A stretch of DNA of 64,000 nt, taken from Corynebacterium anserum. GTDB lineage: Bacteria; Actinomycetota; Actinomycetes; Mycobacteriales; Mycobacteriaceae. Shown piece after piece: positions 1-9,875 of the stretch (the first letter of the stretch is position 1; the number at the start of each line of letters is the position of its first letter). The notes under the pieces are model-generated. The model saw nothing but the letters and a program-made list of their open reading frames with translations, made no database searches and was not told the DNA's origin. Made by a program: the position numbers and the translations under genes. The stretch spans positions 1,488,001 to 1,552,000 of the forward strand of contig NZ_CP046883.1 of the NCBI RefSeq assembly GCF_014262665.1, given 5' to 3'.

Positions 1-351
1 CACGATATCAAGGTTCAAGCAATCCTCATCGCCCACCACAGTATCTTTCCAAGTGTAGGTGGTCTGCGGTGCCACGCTTCCATAGTCATCCGCTGGCCAG
101 ACCCCTTGCCATTCCACTGGCCCCGGAGCCTTCCAACGCTCCGCCACCCCGTAGGGAACGCCTCGCCACGTGCGCACACCCTCCATCACCACACCGCGCA
201 CCACCCCGCCATCTACGTGCACATCGATAGGGCGGTGCGCAGTAGAATCTCCCACACCAGGTATCCCAGAATTCACACGACCTATTCCAGAAGCTGTCTC
301 GAACGCCTGGTTCTCCCCCTCGTACGAGGTTCGTTTTTCAGCATCCTTCAC
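1..351 (-). CDS. Carboxylesterase type B, 5' part only (runs off the left edge)
   Basis: Reading leftwards from a GTG at 351 gives 117 open codons that continue past base 1. The frame carries recognisable N-terminal features of the type-B carboxylesterase / para-nitrobenzyl esterase family: a strand ending VRTWRGVPYG (family pattern F.GIPYA), then ERWKAPGPVEW (RF..P..W), and near the edge the GDEDCLNLDIV box (family SEDCLYLN). The nucleophile elbow, Glu and His of the catalytic triad would lie outside the window. The enzymes hydrolyse carboxylic esters; the substrate cannot be told. The GTG lies two codons after an in-frame TGA and has no clear ribosome site, so a start further inside (for example the GTG codons near 280) is possible. 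Family assignment is from motifs seen in translation and is fairly sure; the exact start is not. Confidence 0.8.
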   Translation of the reverse strand, partial: MKDAEKRTSYEGENQAFETASGIGRVNSGIPGVGDSTAHRPIDVHVDGGVVRGVVMEGVRTWRGVPYGVAERWKAPGPVEWQGVWPADDYGSVAPQTTYTWKDTVVGDEDCLNLDIV

Positions 352-671
352 GCTATCTCATTGTATTCTTCTTCACTGCCGACGCATCTCGAGCTCATCT
401 CGTATCTCCTCCACCATAGCCGCACTACCTCCGGCTCATCCCCAGATCATGACGCACCATGATCTTCCCAATGATCCCTCACAACCTGGAAACATCATCC
501 TCGATGGTCGCTACACCTCGCCCTTATCCATCCACAAATAGATATATCTGAGGAACAAAGACGGCAGGGTTTTCGTTAAGCTGGACGAATCGCCTTATGA
601 AAAGGCCTTCTAAAAAAGGCCTTCTAAAAGACTGACAAAAACCAAGACTCACTCTGAAAGAGGTCTCAACG
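352..671. other. Intergenic region between divergent genes
   Basis: This 320-bp gap separates the leftward esterase from the rightward gene at 672 and must hold both promoters. The short open frames here have no family resemblance. The only clear structure is the duplicated 14-mer at 601-628. A GAAAGAGG ribosome site lies just before the ATG at 672. Confidence 0.5.
601..628. repeat. Two tandem copies of a 14-bp unit
   Basis: The unit aaaggccttctaaa occurs twice head to tail at 601-614 and 615-628. Its core AAGGCCTT is itself palindromic, so the pair could fold or bind a dimeric protein. It lies 44-71 bp before the start of the gene at 672. Function unknown. Confidence 0.75.
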
Positions 672-1418
672 ATGGGCATCTTCGGCTTCATCAAGCGCAA
701 GAAGAACAAGGCACAGAACAACGACGCACCACGCGACTTTTCAGATTTGAAAGACTACCCACAAGGTGCTGTCGCTGGTCGCTTCTTCAGTGCGGTTGAT
801 CGCGCTGCGTCCGTACAACAACCTGCCATCCGCAGCTACGTTCAGAAACTAAACGCCAAGCACAGCGGAAAATCTGTGGAAGAACGTCAATCCATTTTGG
901 ATAAGCACTTCCATAACCTTGCAGTAGGAACCGGTACAGGTACTGGCGGTTTGGCCGCACTTCCCGGCATCGGAACCCTAGCCTCCATCGGTGGTATCGC
1001 CGGAGAATCCGTCATCTTGCTCGAGGCCTGCGGACTGTATGCCTTGGCCTCCGCCGAACTGCACGGAATAGATGTAGGCGACGAACAGCACCGCCGTGCT
1101 CTCATTCTGACGACCATCTCAGGAGCATCCTCCAACGAACTTGTGAACGCCCTCACTCAAGACGGGGCGCTGACTTCTGCTAAATCGCTACGTGGACTGC
1201 GCAATGCCTCGGGTAAGGAATTGGTCACCATCAATTCCACTCTGGGACGTATTGCGTTCAAACAAATGCGCAAGCGCTTCGGCGGCGCGTTGTTAAAGAA
1301 GCTGCTGCCGTTTGGTGTCGGAGCAGTTCTTGGTGCCCGGGCGAATAAGAAAATTGCTGAACACATGACTGAACAGGTCCACCGCGTCATCGCGGAACTC
1401 AAGCATCCTACTATGTAG
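672..1418 (+). CDS. Conserved protein of unknown function, possibly EcsC-like
   Basis: The protein has 248 residues and starts at an ATG with GAAAGAGG about 8 bases upstream. It has a lysine-rich N-terminus (FIKRKKNK). Near residue 80 a Gly/Thr-rich stretch (GTGTGTGG) leads into a hydrophobic, Gly- and Ala-rich segment of about 45 residues (LPGIGTLASIGG, then ILLEACGLYALASAELHGI). A second Gly-rich hydrophobic patch (LLKKLLPFGVGAVLGA) lies near the C-terminus. This layout resembles membrane-associated proteins distantly related to EcsC, but the match is by eye and weak. It ends two bases before the ABC exporter start, so the two are probably co-transcribed; a similar neighbour precedes the exporter and odhA in other corynebacteria. 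Function unknown. Confidence 0.75.
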   Translation: MGIFGFIKRKKNKAQNNDAPRDFSDLKDYPQGAVAGRFFSAVDRAASVQQPAIRSYVQKLNAKHSGKSVEERQSILDKHFHNLAVGTGTGTGGLAALPGIGTLASIGGIAGESVILLEACGLYALASAELHGIDVGDEQHRRALILTTISGASSNELVNALTQDGALTSAKSLRGLRNASGKELVTINSTLGRIAFKQMRKRFGGALLKKLLPFGVGAVLGARANKKIAEHMTEQVHRVIAELKHPTM

Positions 1419-1420
1419 GA

Positions 1421-2611
1421 ATGTCCGCTCCGCTCATCACCGCGCTTCGCAAGCATCCGTGGATGCTTGCGGGTGCGGTGTTTTTCACGCTTGTGCTTCC
1501 TGTTGCAGCTGTCCTCATTCCTCTGTGCGCAGGCGCAGCGGTCGACGGCAAGAGCGGTGCCATCGAGGCTCTCATCTTCGCTGCCACCGCGCGTTTCGCG
1601 GTTCAGGGCTGCCGGCGTTTCTTTTCCGGTGCTCTTTCTATCCGAGTGCAGCATTCTTTGCGTATGGCGGTGATGCGCCGCCTTCAGTCTATTGATGCTG
1701 CGGAAGCTTCCCGGTTGTCAACTGGCCAATTGGTATCTCGCTGCATTTCCGATTTGGGGCAAATCCAGTCCATGGTGGCTCTAATTCCGGTGGTGGCCAG
1801 TGGCGTGGTGGAAGTGATCCTCATTTCGGCAATCCTCCTGTGGATATCGCCCGTGATCGCACTCGTGATGCTGGCCCATATCCCGGTGATGTTTTGCGTG
1901 GCTTTTCTTTCACGCCGCCGCCTATACCCCGCAACGTGGCTGGTGCAACAACAGCAAGCGACTGTTGCATCGCATATCGAACAGTGCGTCAGCGGGGTGC
2001 GGGTGATTAAGAATTTCGCGCAACAGCCGGCGATGATCTCCCGCTTCGATGCTCTGGCACGGGTTCTGTATGGACGCCGCATGCGAGTGGGGCGACTCAC
2101 GGCTCTTTTCCAGCCTGCGTTGAGTTCCATTCCACAAGTGATGCTCGTCGCCACCGTGGTTGTTGGTGGTTGGCTAGCTCAGCGCGGCGCTCTTTCGCTT
2201 GGGGAGTTTCTTGCTGCCGCTACCTATGTCACACTCCTCGCCCGGCTTATCCGAATGACGGCATCCATGATGGTTACGGTGTTTCTCGCACGCGCGGCAG
2301 TGCACCGCGTCGAGGAACTCCTAGAACTTCCCTCCCGTCCTCAGCCCGACAGCGCGCACTCGGACTGTACGCCTTTCGGCATACGCGGCGTCATCCCGGG
2401 TCGGCCTGGTTGTCCATCTATATCCATCGACATTCCCGCTGGTTATTGGGCAGTGATCACGGGTCCTGCTGCGTCGGGTAAATCTTTCGTGGCCCGTGCT
2501 TTGGCCGGAGTGGATTCTTCAGCGTCGTCGGGGCTTTTTGCCACATTCCCCGACGCCACCTCCTGCCCTCTATTAGATCTGCCGGAAGACCAACGCCCGT
2601 CATTGTTCTAG
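1421..2611 (+). CDS. ABC exporter, N-terminal part: TMD1 and start of NBD1 (interrupted gene)
   Basis: 396 codons from an ATG two bases after the preceding stop, ending at TAG 2609-2611. The first ~300 residues form a type-I exporter transmembrane domain with several hydrophobic helices. A Walker A motif follows near residue 349 (GPAASGKS). The frame then stops inside NBD1, between Walker A and the signature motif. The next ORF begins at the very next codon in the same frame and supplies the rest of NBD1. In relatives such as C. glutamicum this gene, next to odhA, encodes one protein of roughly 1,240 residues with order TMD-NBD-TMD-NBD. The sum of both parts here (about 1,185) fits that. The gene is therefore either broken, mis-sequenced or read through; see findings. 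Substrate unknown; likely drugs, lipids or peptides by family. Confidence 0.85.
   Translation: MSAPLITALRKHPWMLAGAVFFTLVLPVAAVLIPLCAGAAVDGKSGAIEALIFAATARFAVQGCRRFFSGALSIRVQHSLRMAVMRRLQSIDAAEASRLSTGQLVSRCISDLGQIQSMVALIPVVASGVVEVILISAILLWISPVIALVMLAHIPVMFCVAFLSRRRLYPATWLVQQQQATVASHIEQCVSGVRVIKNFAQQPAMISRFDALARVLYGRRMRVGRLTALFQPALSSIPQVMLVATVVVGGWLAQRGALSLGEFLAAATYVTLLARLIRMTASMMVTVFLARAAVHRVEELLELPSRPQPDSAHSDCTPFGIRGVIPGRPGCPSISIDIPAGYWAVITGPAASGKSFVARALAGVDSSASSGLFATFPDATSCPLLDLPEDQRPSLF
1448..1471. terminator. Perfect 11-bp hairpin inside the start of the ABC gene
   Basis: The arms cgcaagcatcc and ggatgcttgcg are perfect complements separated by GT, and a TTTTT run follows at 1481-1485. It lies 27 bases after the ABC exporter start codon, so in mRNA it could act as an attenuator or terminator for the upstream gene, or simply slow ribosomes. 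The 9-base gap before the T run weakens the terminator reading. Confidence 0.4.
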
Positions 2612-4978
2612 ATGAGCCTTTTCTCTACTCAGCTAGCATCGGCGAATATCCGTCTCGGTACACACGCCACGGAGAGTGACGTGTGGAGTGCGGCTCGTAT
2701 CGCGTGTGCGGATGACTTCATCACGGAACTCGGCGGGCTGGACACGATGGTCGGCGAACGTGGACTACGGCTGTCCGGTGGGCAGCGACAGCGTATTGCC
2801 CTGGCTCGCGCGGTACTGCGCCACCCGAGTGTTCTCATTTTGGATGACGCCACATCTGCCGTTGATGCCACCACTGAGCGTCAAATACTGCGCAACCTCA
2901 GCGATCTTTCGGACGGTATGTCCGTCATCAGCATCAATCACCGTCTGAAAGATGGAAAACGTGGCCTCGGTGTTCCCCCAGATTCCATCCTCATTACGCT
3001 TTCGGAACCCCCACACCAAGAACTGTGGCCAGCGGATCCCCCGCCACCCCAAGAGAAACAAGGGGAACCACCGGCTGGCGTCGAAAAACTCGCAGACAGC
3101 GACCTAGAACAACCGCTAGTACAGGATTACACTGCACCACTGAGCATCAGAAACCTCAGTAGGTTAGTACCGGGATTGCTCGTAGCCGTGGTTGCTTCCC
3201 TATTTGTCACGGTCATCGCAGATGTATCCCTTCCAAGCTTCATCCGCCACGCTCTGGACGCTGGCGTCGCTCAGGAAGATCAGTCCGTGGTCAACCACAC
3301 CGCTGCCGTAGCGCTCGCCGTGGTTGCGACGAGTTGGATCGCATTATCCATCAACACGGTGCTTACGACGCGGGCTGGAGAACGGATTCTTTATGCCCTT
3401 CGGGTACGCAGCTTTCGCCATCTCAATTGCCTGGACATGCGCTGGTACGAGGCTCAATCCTTCGGTCAGATCATGACGCGCTTAACCACGGACATTGATT
3501 CTTTATCCAACTTCCTGCAGACGGGTCTATCCCAATTCATCGTGAGCCTCACTATGCTCGTCGGCGTTCTGGGGATGTTGCTCTACACAAATCTCACGCT
3601 CACGGGAATCAGCGCCTTGTTCCTACCTGTCATTGCCCTTGCAGCATGGATCTTCAAGCGGACGGCCTCTCGCCTGTACTCCCACGCGAGGACCAAGATC
3701 AGCCGCGTGAATTCCACATTTCAGGAATCCGTCGCGGGTCTCATCACTGCGCAGGCCTATGGGTATGCGCCAGCGCTTTACCGCCGCTTAGAACATGAAT
3801 CTGCGGCGTACTGCCGCACCCGCATCAAGGCTCAAGCGGCCGTCAGCGTTTTCTTCCCCGGCATCAATTGGCTCACGGATCTCGCCCAAGCAGCGATTCT
3901 CGCCCTCGGCTCCACGCTGGTTGCTCATGGCCACGCCACTCAAGGAGCTGTCGTAGCGTTTAGCCTTTATCTCACTGTCTTCTTCACCCCTGTACAACAG
4001 CTCTCCCAAATCTTCGACTCCTTCCAACAAGCAAAAGTGGGACTCGACCGCCTCCGGGGCTTCCTCAACACACAACCTCGCTTGGTGCATCATTGCCCTT
4101 CCCCTGTGATTTCTCCCTTGCTACCGCCACCAGTGTCCCCGGCGATCGTCTTCGACGACGTGGCTTTCAGCTACCAGATGTCTTCTGGGCATCCCTCGTC
4201 AAGAGATTCACACCAGTTGTGCTCAGAAACTCCGGATAAGCACTTACACGCCTCCAGACCTGCTGTTGAGCTCTCTCATACCTTCGAAGGCACCACGGCA
4301 TTGGTAGGTGCAACGGGTGCAGGAAAATCAACCATCGCAAAACTCATCTCCCGCTGGTACGACCCGCAACGTGGAACGATCTCCGCCGGCCTCCAGGCAC
4401 CCCCTCTCACATGCGGCACGTCCGACCCGGCAAGCGCACACAATCCATTGGTAGACATATCCACCATTGATCTACAGGCGTGGCGTCGAACAGTGGGGAC
4501 GGTACCTCAAGAACCCCACCTTTTCCCTACTACGGTCGCGCAAAACATCGCTTTCGGGAAACCGGACGCCACCCGCGTCGAGATTGAACGTGCGGTCTCA
4601 GCAATCGGTGGTGAAGGCATCATCTCTACAATTCCCGGTGGTTATCTCGCACCGATCGGTGAACACGGCTATGGATTGTCTGCTGCTCAACGACAGATCA
4701 TTGCTCTAGCTCGCGCAGAACTCATCCAACCTGCAGTAATGGTTCTGGACGAGGCGACAGCCAGTCTGCCTGAGGATGTGGAACGAACCATCGTCAGCGC
4801 TATAACTCAAGCTGCCAGTGGGCGCACGGCAATAATCATTGCCCACCGGCTTACCACCGCTGCGCGAGCAGACCGGATTGTGGTGGTGGACCGTGGGCGC
4901 ATTGTGGAAACGGGAACACACAGCGAACTTGTGCAATCCGGCGGCTACTACGCACGTCTCTGGAACCATCAAGTGTGA
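2612..4978 (+). CDS. ABC exporter, C-terminal part: rest of NBD1, TMD2, NBD2
   Basis: 788 codons in the same frame as the preceding ORF, from an ATG directly after its TAG. NBD1 continues with LSGGQ near residues 54-58, Walker B VLILDDATSAVD near 74-85 and the H-loop His near 110. A second transmembrane domain spans about 180-430. NBD2 has Walker A GATGAGKST near 567, a Q-loop in VPQEPHLFP, a degenerate signature LSAAQ, and Walker B VMVLDEATASL. NBD1 carries Asp in place of the catalytic Glu while NBD2 keeps Glu. The NBD2 Walker site paired with the NBD1 LSGGQ would thus be the active ATP site, as in asymmetric exporters. The ATG has no good ribosome site; independent translation would give a protein lacking the first Walker A. 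Confidence 0.85.
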   Translation: MSLFSTQLASANIRLGTHATESDVWSAARIACADDFITELGGLDTMVGERGLRLSGGQRQRIALARAVLRHPSVLILDDATSAVDATTERQILRNLSDLSDGMSVISINHRLKDGKRGLGVPPDSILITLSEPPHQELWPADPPPPQEKQGEPPAGVEKLADSDLEQPLVQDYTAPLSIRNLSRLVPGLLVAVVASLFVTVIADVSLPSFIRHALDAGVAQEDQSVVNHTAAVALAVVATSWIALSINTVLTTRAGERILYALRVRSFRHLNCLDMRWYEAQSFGQIMTRLTTDIDSLSNFLQTGLSQFIVSLTMLVGVLGMLLYTNLTLTGISALFLPVIALAAWIFKRTASRLYSHARTKISRVNSTFQESVAGLITAQAYGYAPALYRRLEHESAAYCRTRIKAQAAVSVFFPGINWLTDLAQAAILALGSTLVAHGHATQGAVVAFSLYLTVFFTPVQQLSQIFDSFQQAKVGLDRLRGFLNTQPRLVHHCPSPVISPLLPPPVSPAIVFDDVAFSYQMSSGHPSSRDSHQLCSETPDKHLHASRPAVELSHTFEGTTALVGATGAGKSTIAKLISRWYDPQRGTISAGLQAPPLTCGTSDPASAHNPLVDISTIDLQAWRRTVGTVPQEPHLFPTTVAQNIAFGKPDATRVEIERAVSAIGGEGIISTIPGGYLAPIGEHGYGLSAAQRQIIALARAELIQPAVMVLDEATASLPEDVERTIVSAITQAASGRTAIIIAHRLTTAARADRIVVVDRGRIVETGTHSELVQSGGYYARLWNHQV

Positions 4979-5156
4979 CCTATTAATTACGGAACAACAT
5001 AGATTGCTCCTTCTCACACCGCAGGCCCGAAACAGTGGCTTTATCTGCAGATATATACATAAATGACATGCCCCCTAGTCGACAGGCTCGGTGCGACTTT
5101 GTAGTAGGGTGGAGCGACGAGACTGAAGTCATGAAGAAAAGAGGCGAGGACCTGCC

Positions 5157-8100
5157 GTGAGCAGCGCGAATTTCGGTCAGAATACTTGGCTGGTGGATCA
5201 GATGTACCAGCAGTACAAGAAGGACCCACAGTCCGTCGATCCAGAATGGCGCGACTTTTTCCAGAAGAACCCTCAAGACAGTGCCGTCACCCCGGCATCT
5301 GAGGCATCCAACAAAGGCCGCATGACCTCCAAGAAGGCAGTTGAGCAACAGAACGTTGCCAAGACCGCCATGGAGAAGCAGCCCGCCAATAAGAAAGAGG
5401 AGCCGGAATTTAACCGGGCCTCCGTCATTCCCAAGCGCGTAGCACCCCCAGCTCCCAAGGCTCCCGTCGAGGCTCCAGAACCAGGAGAAAAGGTCATCAA
5501 GGGCGCCTCGAAGGCCGTCGTCAAAAACATGGACATCTCGCTGGAAATTCCAACGGCCACGTCCGTACGCGACATGCCCGCCAAACTCATGTTTGAAAAC
5601 CGTGCCATGGTGAATGACACCCTCAAGGCACGTGGTGGTGGAAAGATCAGCTTCACCCACATCATCGGTTACGCACTAATCCGTGCAGTGATGGCTCACC
5701 CGGACATGAACAACTCCTACGAGTTGAAAGACGGCAAGCCGACTCTCGTCGTCCCTGAGCACATCAACTTGGGTCTAGCCATTGACATGACCGCGAAGAA
5801 CGGCACCCGTTCCCTGGTCGTTGCGGCCATCAAAGAAGCAGAAACCCTGTCTTTCTCTGATTTCGTCGCGAAGTACGAAGACATTGTGAAACGTGCCCGC
5901 CAGGGAAAGCTGACCATGGAAGACTTCTCCGGCGTCACTATTTCCCTGACGAACCCCGGTGGTATCGGAACCCGCCACTCCGTTCCGCGACTCACCAAGG
6001 GACAGGGCGCCATCATTGGTGTGGGCTCCATGGATTACCCGGCCGAATTTGCAGGTGCCTCCGAAGATCGTCTCGGCGAGATGGGCATCGGCAAGCTGGT
6101 GACTATCACCTCCACCTATGACCACCGCATCATCCAGGGTGCTGAATCCGGTGAGTTCCTGCGTACAATGAGCCGTCTGCTCATTGACGATAACTTCTGG
6201 GACGACATTTTCCAGTCGATGAAGGTGCCTTATGCTCCAGTGCGTTGGTCGCAAGACCTACCAAACATCGGTGTGGATAAGTCCACCCGCGTGATGAAAC
6301 TGATCGAGGCATACCGCTCCCGCGGTCACCTCATCGCCGACATTGATCCCCTGCACTGGACGCAGCCGGGTCTTCCCGTACCGGATCACTCCGATCTCAA
6401 CATCGAAACTCACGGCCTGACGTTGTGGGACTTCGACCGCACATTCCACGTCGGCGGCTTCCTCGGCCGGGAGACGATGACACTACGTGAAGTGTTGGCC
6501 GCGCTGCGCAAGGCTTACACCCTCAAAGTGGGCTACGAGTACACCCATATACTGGACAAGGAAGAGCGTGGGTGGCTACGTGAACGCATCGAAGCGGGGC
6601 AGCCACGCTACTCCCAGGCTGAACAAAAGTACATCCTGCAGAAGCTCAACTCTGCTGAAGCTTTCGAGAACTTCCTGCAGACCAAGTACGTGGGCCAGAA
6701 GCGCTTCTCCTTGGAAGGCGCAGAAACCCTCATTCCAATGATGGACGCCGCTATCGACCGTGCTGCCGGCGCAGACCTCGAAGAGGTCGTCATTGGCATG
6801 CCACACCGCGGTCGCTTGAACGTGCTGGCCAACATCGTGGGTAAGCCATATGCCAAGATCTTCACCGAGTTCGAAGGCAATATCGACCCAGCATCTGCAG
6901 GCGGATCAGGCGATGTCAAGTACCACTTGGGTTCCAAGGGGCACTACACCCAAATGTTCGGTGATGGCGAAATTGATGTCTACCTCGCCGCCAACCCTTC
7001 ACACCTGGAGGCTGTCGACCCAGTACTCGAGGGCATCGCTCGCGCCAAACGCGATCAGTTGGAGACGGACCACTCCGGTGCTGTCCTGCCACTGATGCTG
7101 CACGGTGATGCTTCCTTCGCAGGTCTGGGCATTGTTCAGGAGACCATCAACCTCGCCAAGTTGAAGGCATACGAAGTTGGCGGAACAGTACACATCATCG
7201 TGAATAACCAGATCGGTTTCACCACTACTCCAGATTCCGGCCGTTCCACCTTCTACGCCACCGACCTTGCAAAAGGCTTCGACTCTCCTGTCTTCCACGT
7301 CAACGGTGACGACGCCGAAGCTGTCGTGTGGGTCGCCCAACTTGCTGTGGACTACCGCAACAAGTTTGGCAAGGACGTCTTTATTGACCTGGTTACCTAC
7401 CGCCGCCGTGGTCACAATGAAGCCGACGATCCTTCGATGACGCAGCCACTGATGTACAAGATCATCGGTGAACTACCCACGTCTCGCGCGCAATATACCG
7501 AGACCCTCATTGGCCGCGGGGATCTGTCTGAGGAAGACGCAGAAAAGGTACAGCGGGACTTCCACGAGCAGCTGGAAACTGTATTCAACCAAGTTCGCGA
7601 GGCAGAAAAGGGAGCGAGCCCAAAGGCTCAGACAGGCATCACTGGTTCCCAGGATCTCCCACGCGGTTTGGACACCTCCGTGTCTCGTGAGCTCATCGAG
7701 AAGATTGGCGAAAAGTTCATCAACACCCCTGAGGGGCTTAAAGTTCATCCTCGTGTGAAGCCTGTCATCAAGCGGCGCGCGGAGATGTCCAAGAACGGCA
7801 ACATTGACTGGGGGTTCGGTGAGCTACTCGCTTTCGGTTCCCTGGTAGAGGGGGGCAAGCTAGTCCGCCTGGTTGGTGAGGATTCTCTACGTGGTACCTT
7901 CACCCAGCGTCATTCCGTGATCTTCGATTCCGAAGATAATGACCGCTATAACCCACTGCAGGAACTCGCGGAAGAAGCCGGCAATGGTGGCTCCTTCCAT
8001 ACGTATAACTCCGCGTTGACTGAGTACGCTGCCATGGGCTTCGAGTATGGCTACTCCGTGGGCAACACGGATGCTCTCGTCGCGTGGGAAGCACAGTTCG

Positions 8101-8843
8101 GCGACTTCGCCAATGGTGCTCAAACCATCATCGATGAGTACGTTTCTTCCGGTGAGGCCAAGTGGGGCCAGCTATCTAGCCTGGTTCTTCTACTTCCACA
8201 CGGTTACGAAGGCCAAGGCCCTGACCACTCTTCTGCCCGCATTGAGCGTTTCTTGCAAATGTCCGCTGAGGGTTCATGGACTGTGGCTCAGCCTTCTACC
8301 CCGGCTAACTACTTCCACCTACTGCGTCGCCATGCTTTGGGTAGTCTTAAGCGCCCATTGGTTGTCTTCACCCCGAAGTCTATGCTGCGCAACAAGGCTG
8401 CGGTGTCCTCCATCGAGGACTTCACTGAGGTTAAGAAGTTCCATTCTGTCATCGACGACCCTCACCACGATGGCGTGGCCAAGGATGTAAAGACTGTCCT
8501 CATGTGCTCGGGCAAGATCTACTACGACCTGGAAAAGAAGCGCGCCGCTGACAAGCGTGATGATGTTGCCATTATCCGCGTAGAGATGCTGCACCCTGTG
8601 CCGTACAACCGCATCCGTGATGCGCTGGGCAATTACCCCAATGCCACGGAGATCCGTTGGGTTCAGGACGAGCCAGCCAACCAGGGTCCTTGGCCTTTCC
8701 TCGCCCTACAGCTTCCGGAGTACCTACCGGGTATTCAACTCAAGCGGGTATCACGCCGTGCTCAGTCTTCCACTGCAACTGGTGTGTCCAAGGTGCACCA
8801 GATGGAGCAAAAAGCACTGTTGGATGAGGCTTTCGCTGAGTAA
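5157..8843 (+). CDS. odhA: 2-oxoglutarate dehydrogenase E1 with fused E2-type succinyltransferase domain
   Basis: This 1,228-residue enzyme runs the TCA step from 2-oxoglutarate to succinyl-CoA. Order of parts: a short E1 N-terminal helix region (1-40), a Pro/Ala/Lys-rich linker (41-115), an E2-type acyltransferase domain (about 120-345) with the active-site His in DHRIIQGAE (322-330), then the thiamine-diphosphate E1 part. In E1, [11 protein letters not shown] lies near 545, GDASFAG near 650 and the metal/ThDP motif NNQIGFTT near 684. The fusion without lipoyl domains is the known corynebacterial/mycobacterial OdhA/Kgd form, which works with AceF and Lpd; OdhI inhibits it in C. glutamicum. 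The start is GTG 5157, with a GAGG-type site upstream. The 178-bp gap before it should hold the promoter. A strong terminator follows. Identity is certain. Confidence 0.98.
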   Translation: MSSANFGQNTWLVDQMYQQYKKDPQSVDPEWRDFFQKNPQDSAVTPASEASNKGRMTSKKAVEQQNVAKTAMEKQPANKKEEPEFNRASVIPKRVAPPAPKAPVEAPEPGEKVIKGASKAVVKNMDISLEIPTATSVRDMPAKLMFENRAMVNDTLKARGGGKISFTHIIGYALIRAVMAHPDMNNSYELKDGKPTLVVPEHINLGLAIDMTAKNGTRSLVVAAIKEAETLSFSDFVAKYEDIVKRARQGKLTMEDFSGVTISLTNPGGIGTRHSVPRLTKGQGAIIGVGSMDYPAEFAGASEDRLGEMGIGKLVTITSTYDHRIIQGAESGEFLRTMSRLLIDDNFWDDIFQSMKVPYAPVRWSQDLPNIGVDKSTRVMKLIEAYRSRGHLIADIDPLHWTQPGLPVPDHSDLNIETHGLTLWDFDRTFHVGGFLGRETMTLREVLAALRKAYTLKVGYEYTHILDKEERGWLRERIEAGQPRYSQAEQKYILQKLNSAEAFENFLQTKYVGQKRFSLEGAETLIPMMDAAIDRAAGADLEEVVIGMPHRGRLNVLANIVGKPYAKIFTEFEGNIDPASAGGSGDVKYHLGSKGHYTQMFGDGEIDVYLAANPSHLEAVDPVLEGIARAKRDQLETDHSGAVLPLMLHGDASFAGLGIVQETINLAKLKAYEVGGTVHIIVNNQIGFTTTPDSGRSTFYATDLAKGFDSPVFHVNGDDAEAVVWVAQLAVDYRNKFGKDVFIDLVTYRRRGHNEADDPSMTQPLMYKIIGELPTSRAQYTETLIGRGDLSEEDAEKVQRDFHEQLETVFNQVREAEKGASPKAQTGITGSQDLPRGLDTSVSRELIEKIGEKFINTPEGLKVHPRVKPVIKRRAEMSKNGNIDWGFGELLAFGSLVEGGKLVRLVGEDSLRGTFTQRHSVIFDSEDNDRYNPLQELAEEAGNGGSFHTYNSALTEYAAMGFEYGYSVGNTDALVAWEAQFGDFANGAQTIIDEYVSSGEAKWGQLSSLVLLLPHGYEGQGPDHSSARIERFLQMSAEGSWTVAQPSTPANYFHLLRRHALGSLKRPLVVFTPKSMLRNKAAVSSIEDFTEVKKFHSVIDDPHHDGVAKDVKTVLMCSGKIYYDLEKKRAADKRDDVAIIRVEMLHPVPYNRIRDALGNYPNATEIRWVQDEPANQGPWPFLALQLPEYLPGIQLKRVSRRAQSSTATGVSKVHQMEQKALLDEAFAE

Positions 8844-8882
8844 TCCCACTGCTTAACTCCACTAGCTGAGGCTAGACGCAGC

Positions 8883-8924
8883 ACACGCCTCCCGGATCCC
8901 CTGCAGGGGATCCGGGAGGCGTGT
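8883..8924. terminator. 42-bp perfect palindrome after odhA
   Basis: Bases 8883-8924 are a perfect palindrome centred on CTGCAG, giving a stem of about 19 bp with a minimal loop. It lies 40 bp after the odhA stop and before the converging leftward lipoprotein gene, so it can terminate from both sides. There is no long T run. Confidence 0.8.
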
Positions 8925-9029
8925 TCGTCGCTACACTTTCGATTACTCCACTCGCTGATCCCCTATCACCCCGGTACGCGTTTCCCGGCTAGCCCTTTGA
9001 GTACTCCCCTAACTCTCCCCACATCTTTC

Positions 9030-9710
9030 CTAGCCCAGTTTTTCCTTTTCTCGATAATCCAAACTCACACTATCTGGATCCTCTGCGCCGCGCCTCAACT
9101 CGTCCAGAGTCTTCCCGTTAATTCCCTGGCTGAATGTCACCTTGTCCTCCCGATCCATGAGCCTGTCATTCACTAAGCCCACAATGTTTTGCGGCAGGTC
9201 ATTTTTACCTTTCTTTTTACACGCCACAGCACTACCGAAGTCCGTTATGGTCACGCCGTTGGGAAGCACCGATAGCAGGGTTCCATGGGTCATGTGCTGC
9301 TGAGTAGTGAGATCGACCGGTGCTTGCTTCGCGATAGTGCGGCGCAATTGTTCGCCTTGCAAAGGAGCAACCATATCTAACATCTCACCGAGGCAACCGA
9401 AGGTAAACTGAATGTCTCCTGTACGTACTTTGTCTAGCCGGTCTTTTAGAGAAATGTGCTGGGTGATAATCGTACGGTCTGTCCGGTCGAGCATATCTGC
9501 GTAGTACAGCTGTAGCCCTTTGACTACTTCGCCGTCCACCCACGGTTGTTGCGGATCCGTATCCGGCACGCCGATTACCACGTCCCGGGGGGTTTCGGGG
9601 AGTCCCTTATTGTCGAAACCAGTGATACCACATGCGCTCGTTGCGAGGAGAGAGCTTAAAACCATGAGGGATGCGCCCGTCCGACGCGTAAGGAGTCGCT
9701 TCCCGTTCAT
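9030..9710 (-). CDS. Putative secreted lipoprotein of unknown function
   Basis: From ATG 9710 the product has 226 residues. A longer reading to 9830 exists, but 9710 has GAGAGGAAG about 10 bases upstream and places a signal sequence at the N-terminus. That sequence has a basic start (MNGKRLLTRRTG), a hydrophobic core (LMVLSSLLA) and the lipobox-like TSAC with Cys near residue 27, followed by a secreted-type domain. The rest contains a two-Cys region (FGCLGEML and AVACKKKGK) that might form a disulphide. A homologous secreted protein sits next to odhA in C. glutamicum, so position supports a real conserved gene. No enzymatic motif was recognised. Confidence 0.8.
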   Translation of the reverse strand: MNGKRLLTRRTGASLMVLSSLLATSACGITGFDNKGLPETPRDVVIGVPDTDPQQPWVDGEVVKGLQLYYADMLDRTDRTIITQHISLKDRLDKVRTGDIQFTFGCLGEMLDMVAPLQGEQLRRTIAKQAPVDLTTQQHMTHGTLLSVLPNGVTITDFGSAVACKKKGKNDLPQNIVGLVNDRLMDREDKVTFSQGINGKTLDELRRGAEDPDSVSLDYREKEKLG

Positions 9711-9875
9711 GTCTTTATTCTTCCTCTCTTGCGGGATCTGGGGGATTTTTGCTTTCCTTAGACTCTCACTATGTGCGATAAGTGGGTAGGTTGTGGACCT
9801 GCGTACGCACCGGAATAGCTCTCTGCCCATAGTCAGGGGCCAGGCGGATCTCGGGGAGTTATCGAGTGAGCGTTT

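Noticed and set aside
106..541. Two rightward open frames of about 120 codons near the left edge
   Set aside because: They overlap the leftward carboxylesterase frame, which has clear family motifs; their own translations are Ser/Pro/His-rich noise.
524..721. Leftward 65-codon frame before the gene at 672
   Set aside because: Covers the 14-bp tandem repeat and the start of the real rightward gene; no protein character.
1157..1654. Leftward 165-codon frame
   Set aside because: Antiparallel shadow spanning the end of the gene at 672 and the ABC start; no motifs.
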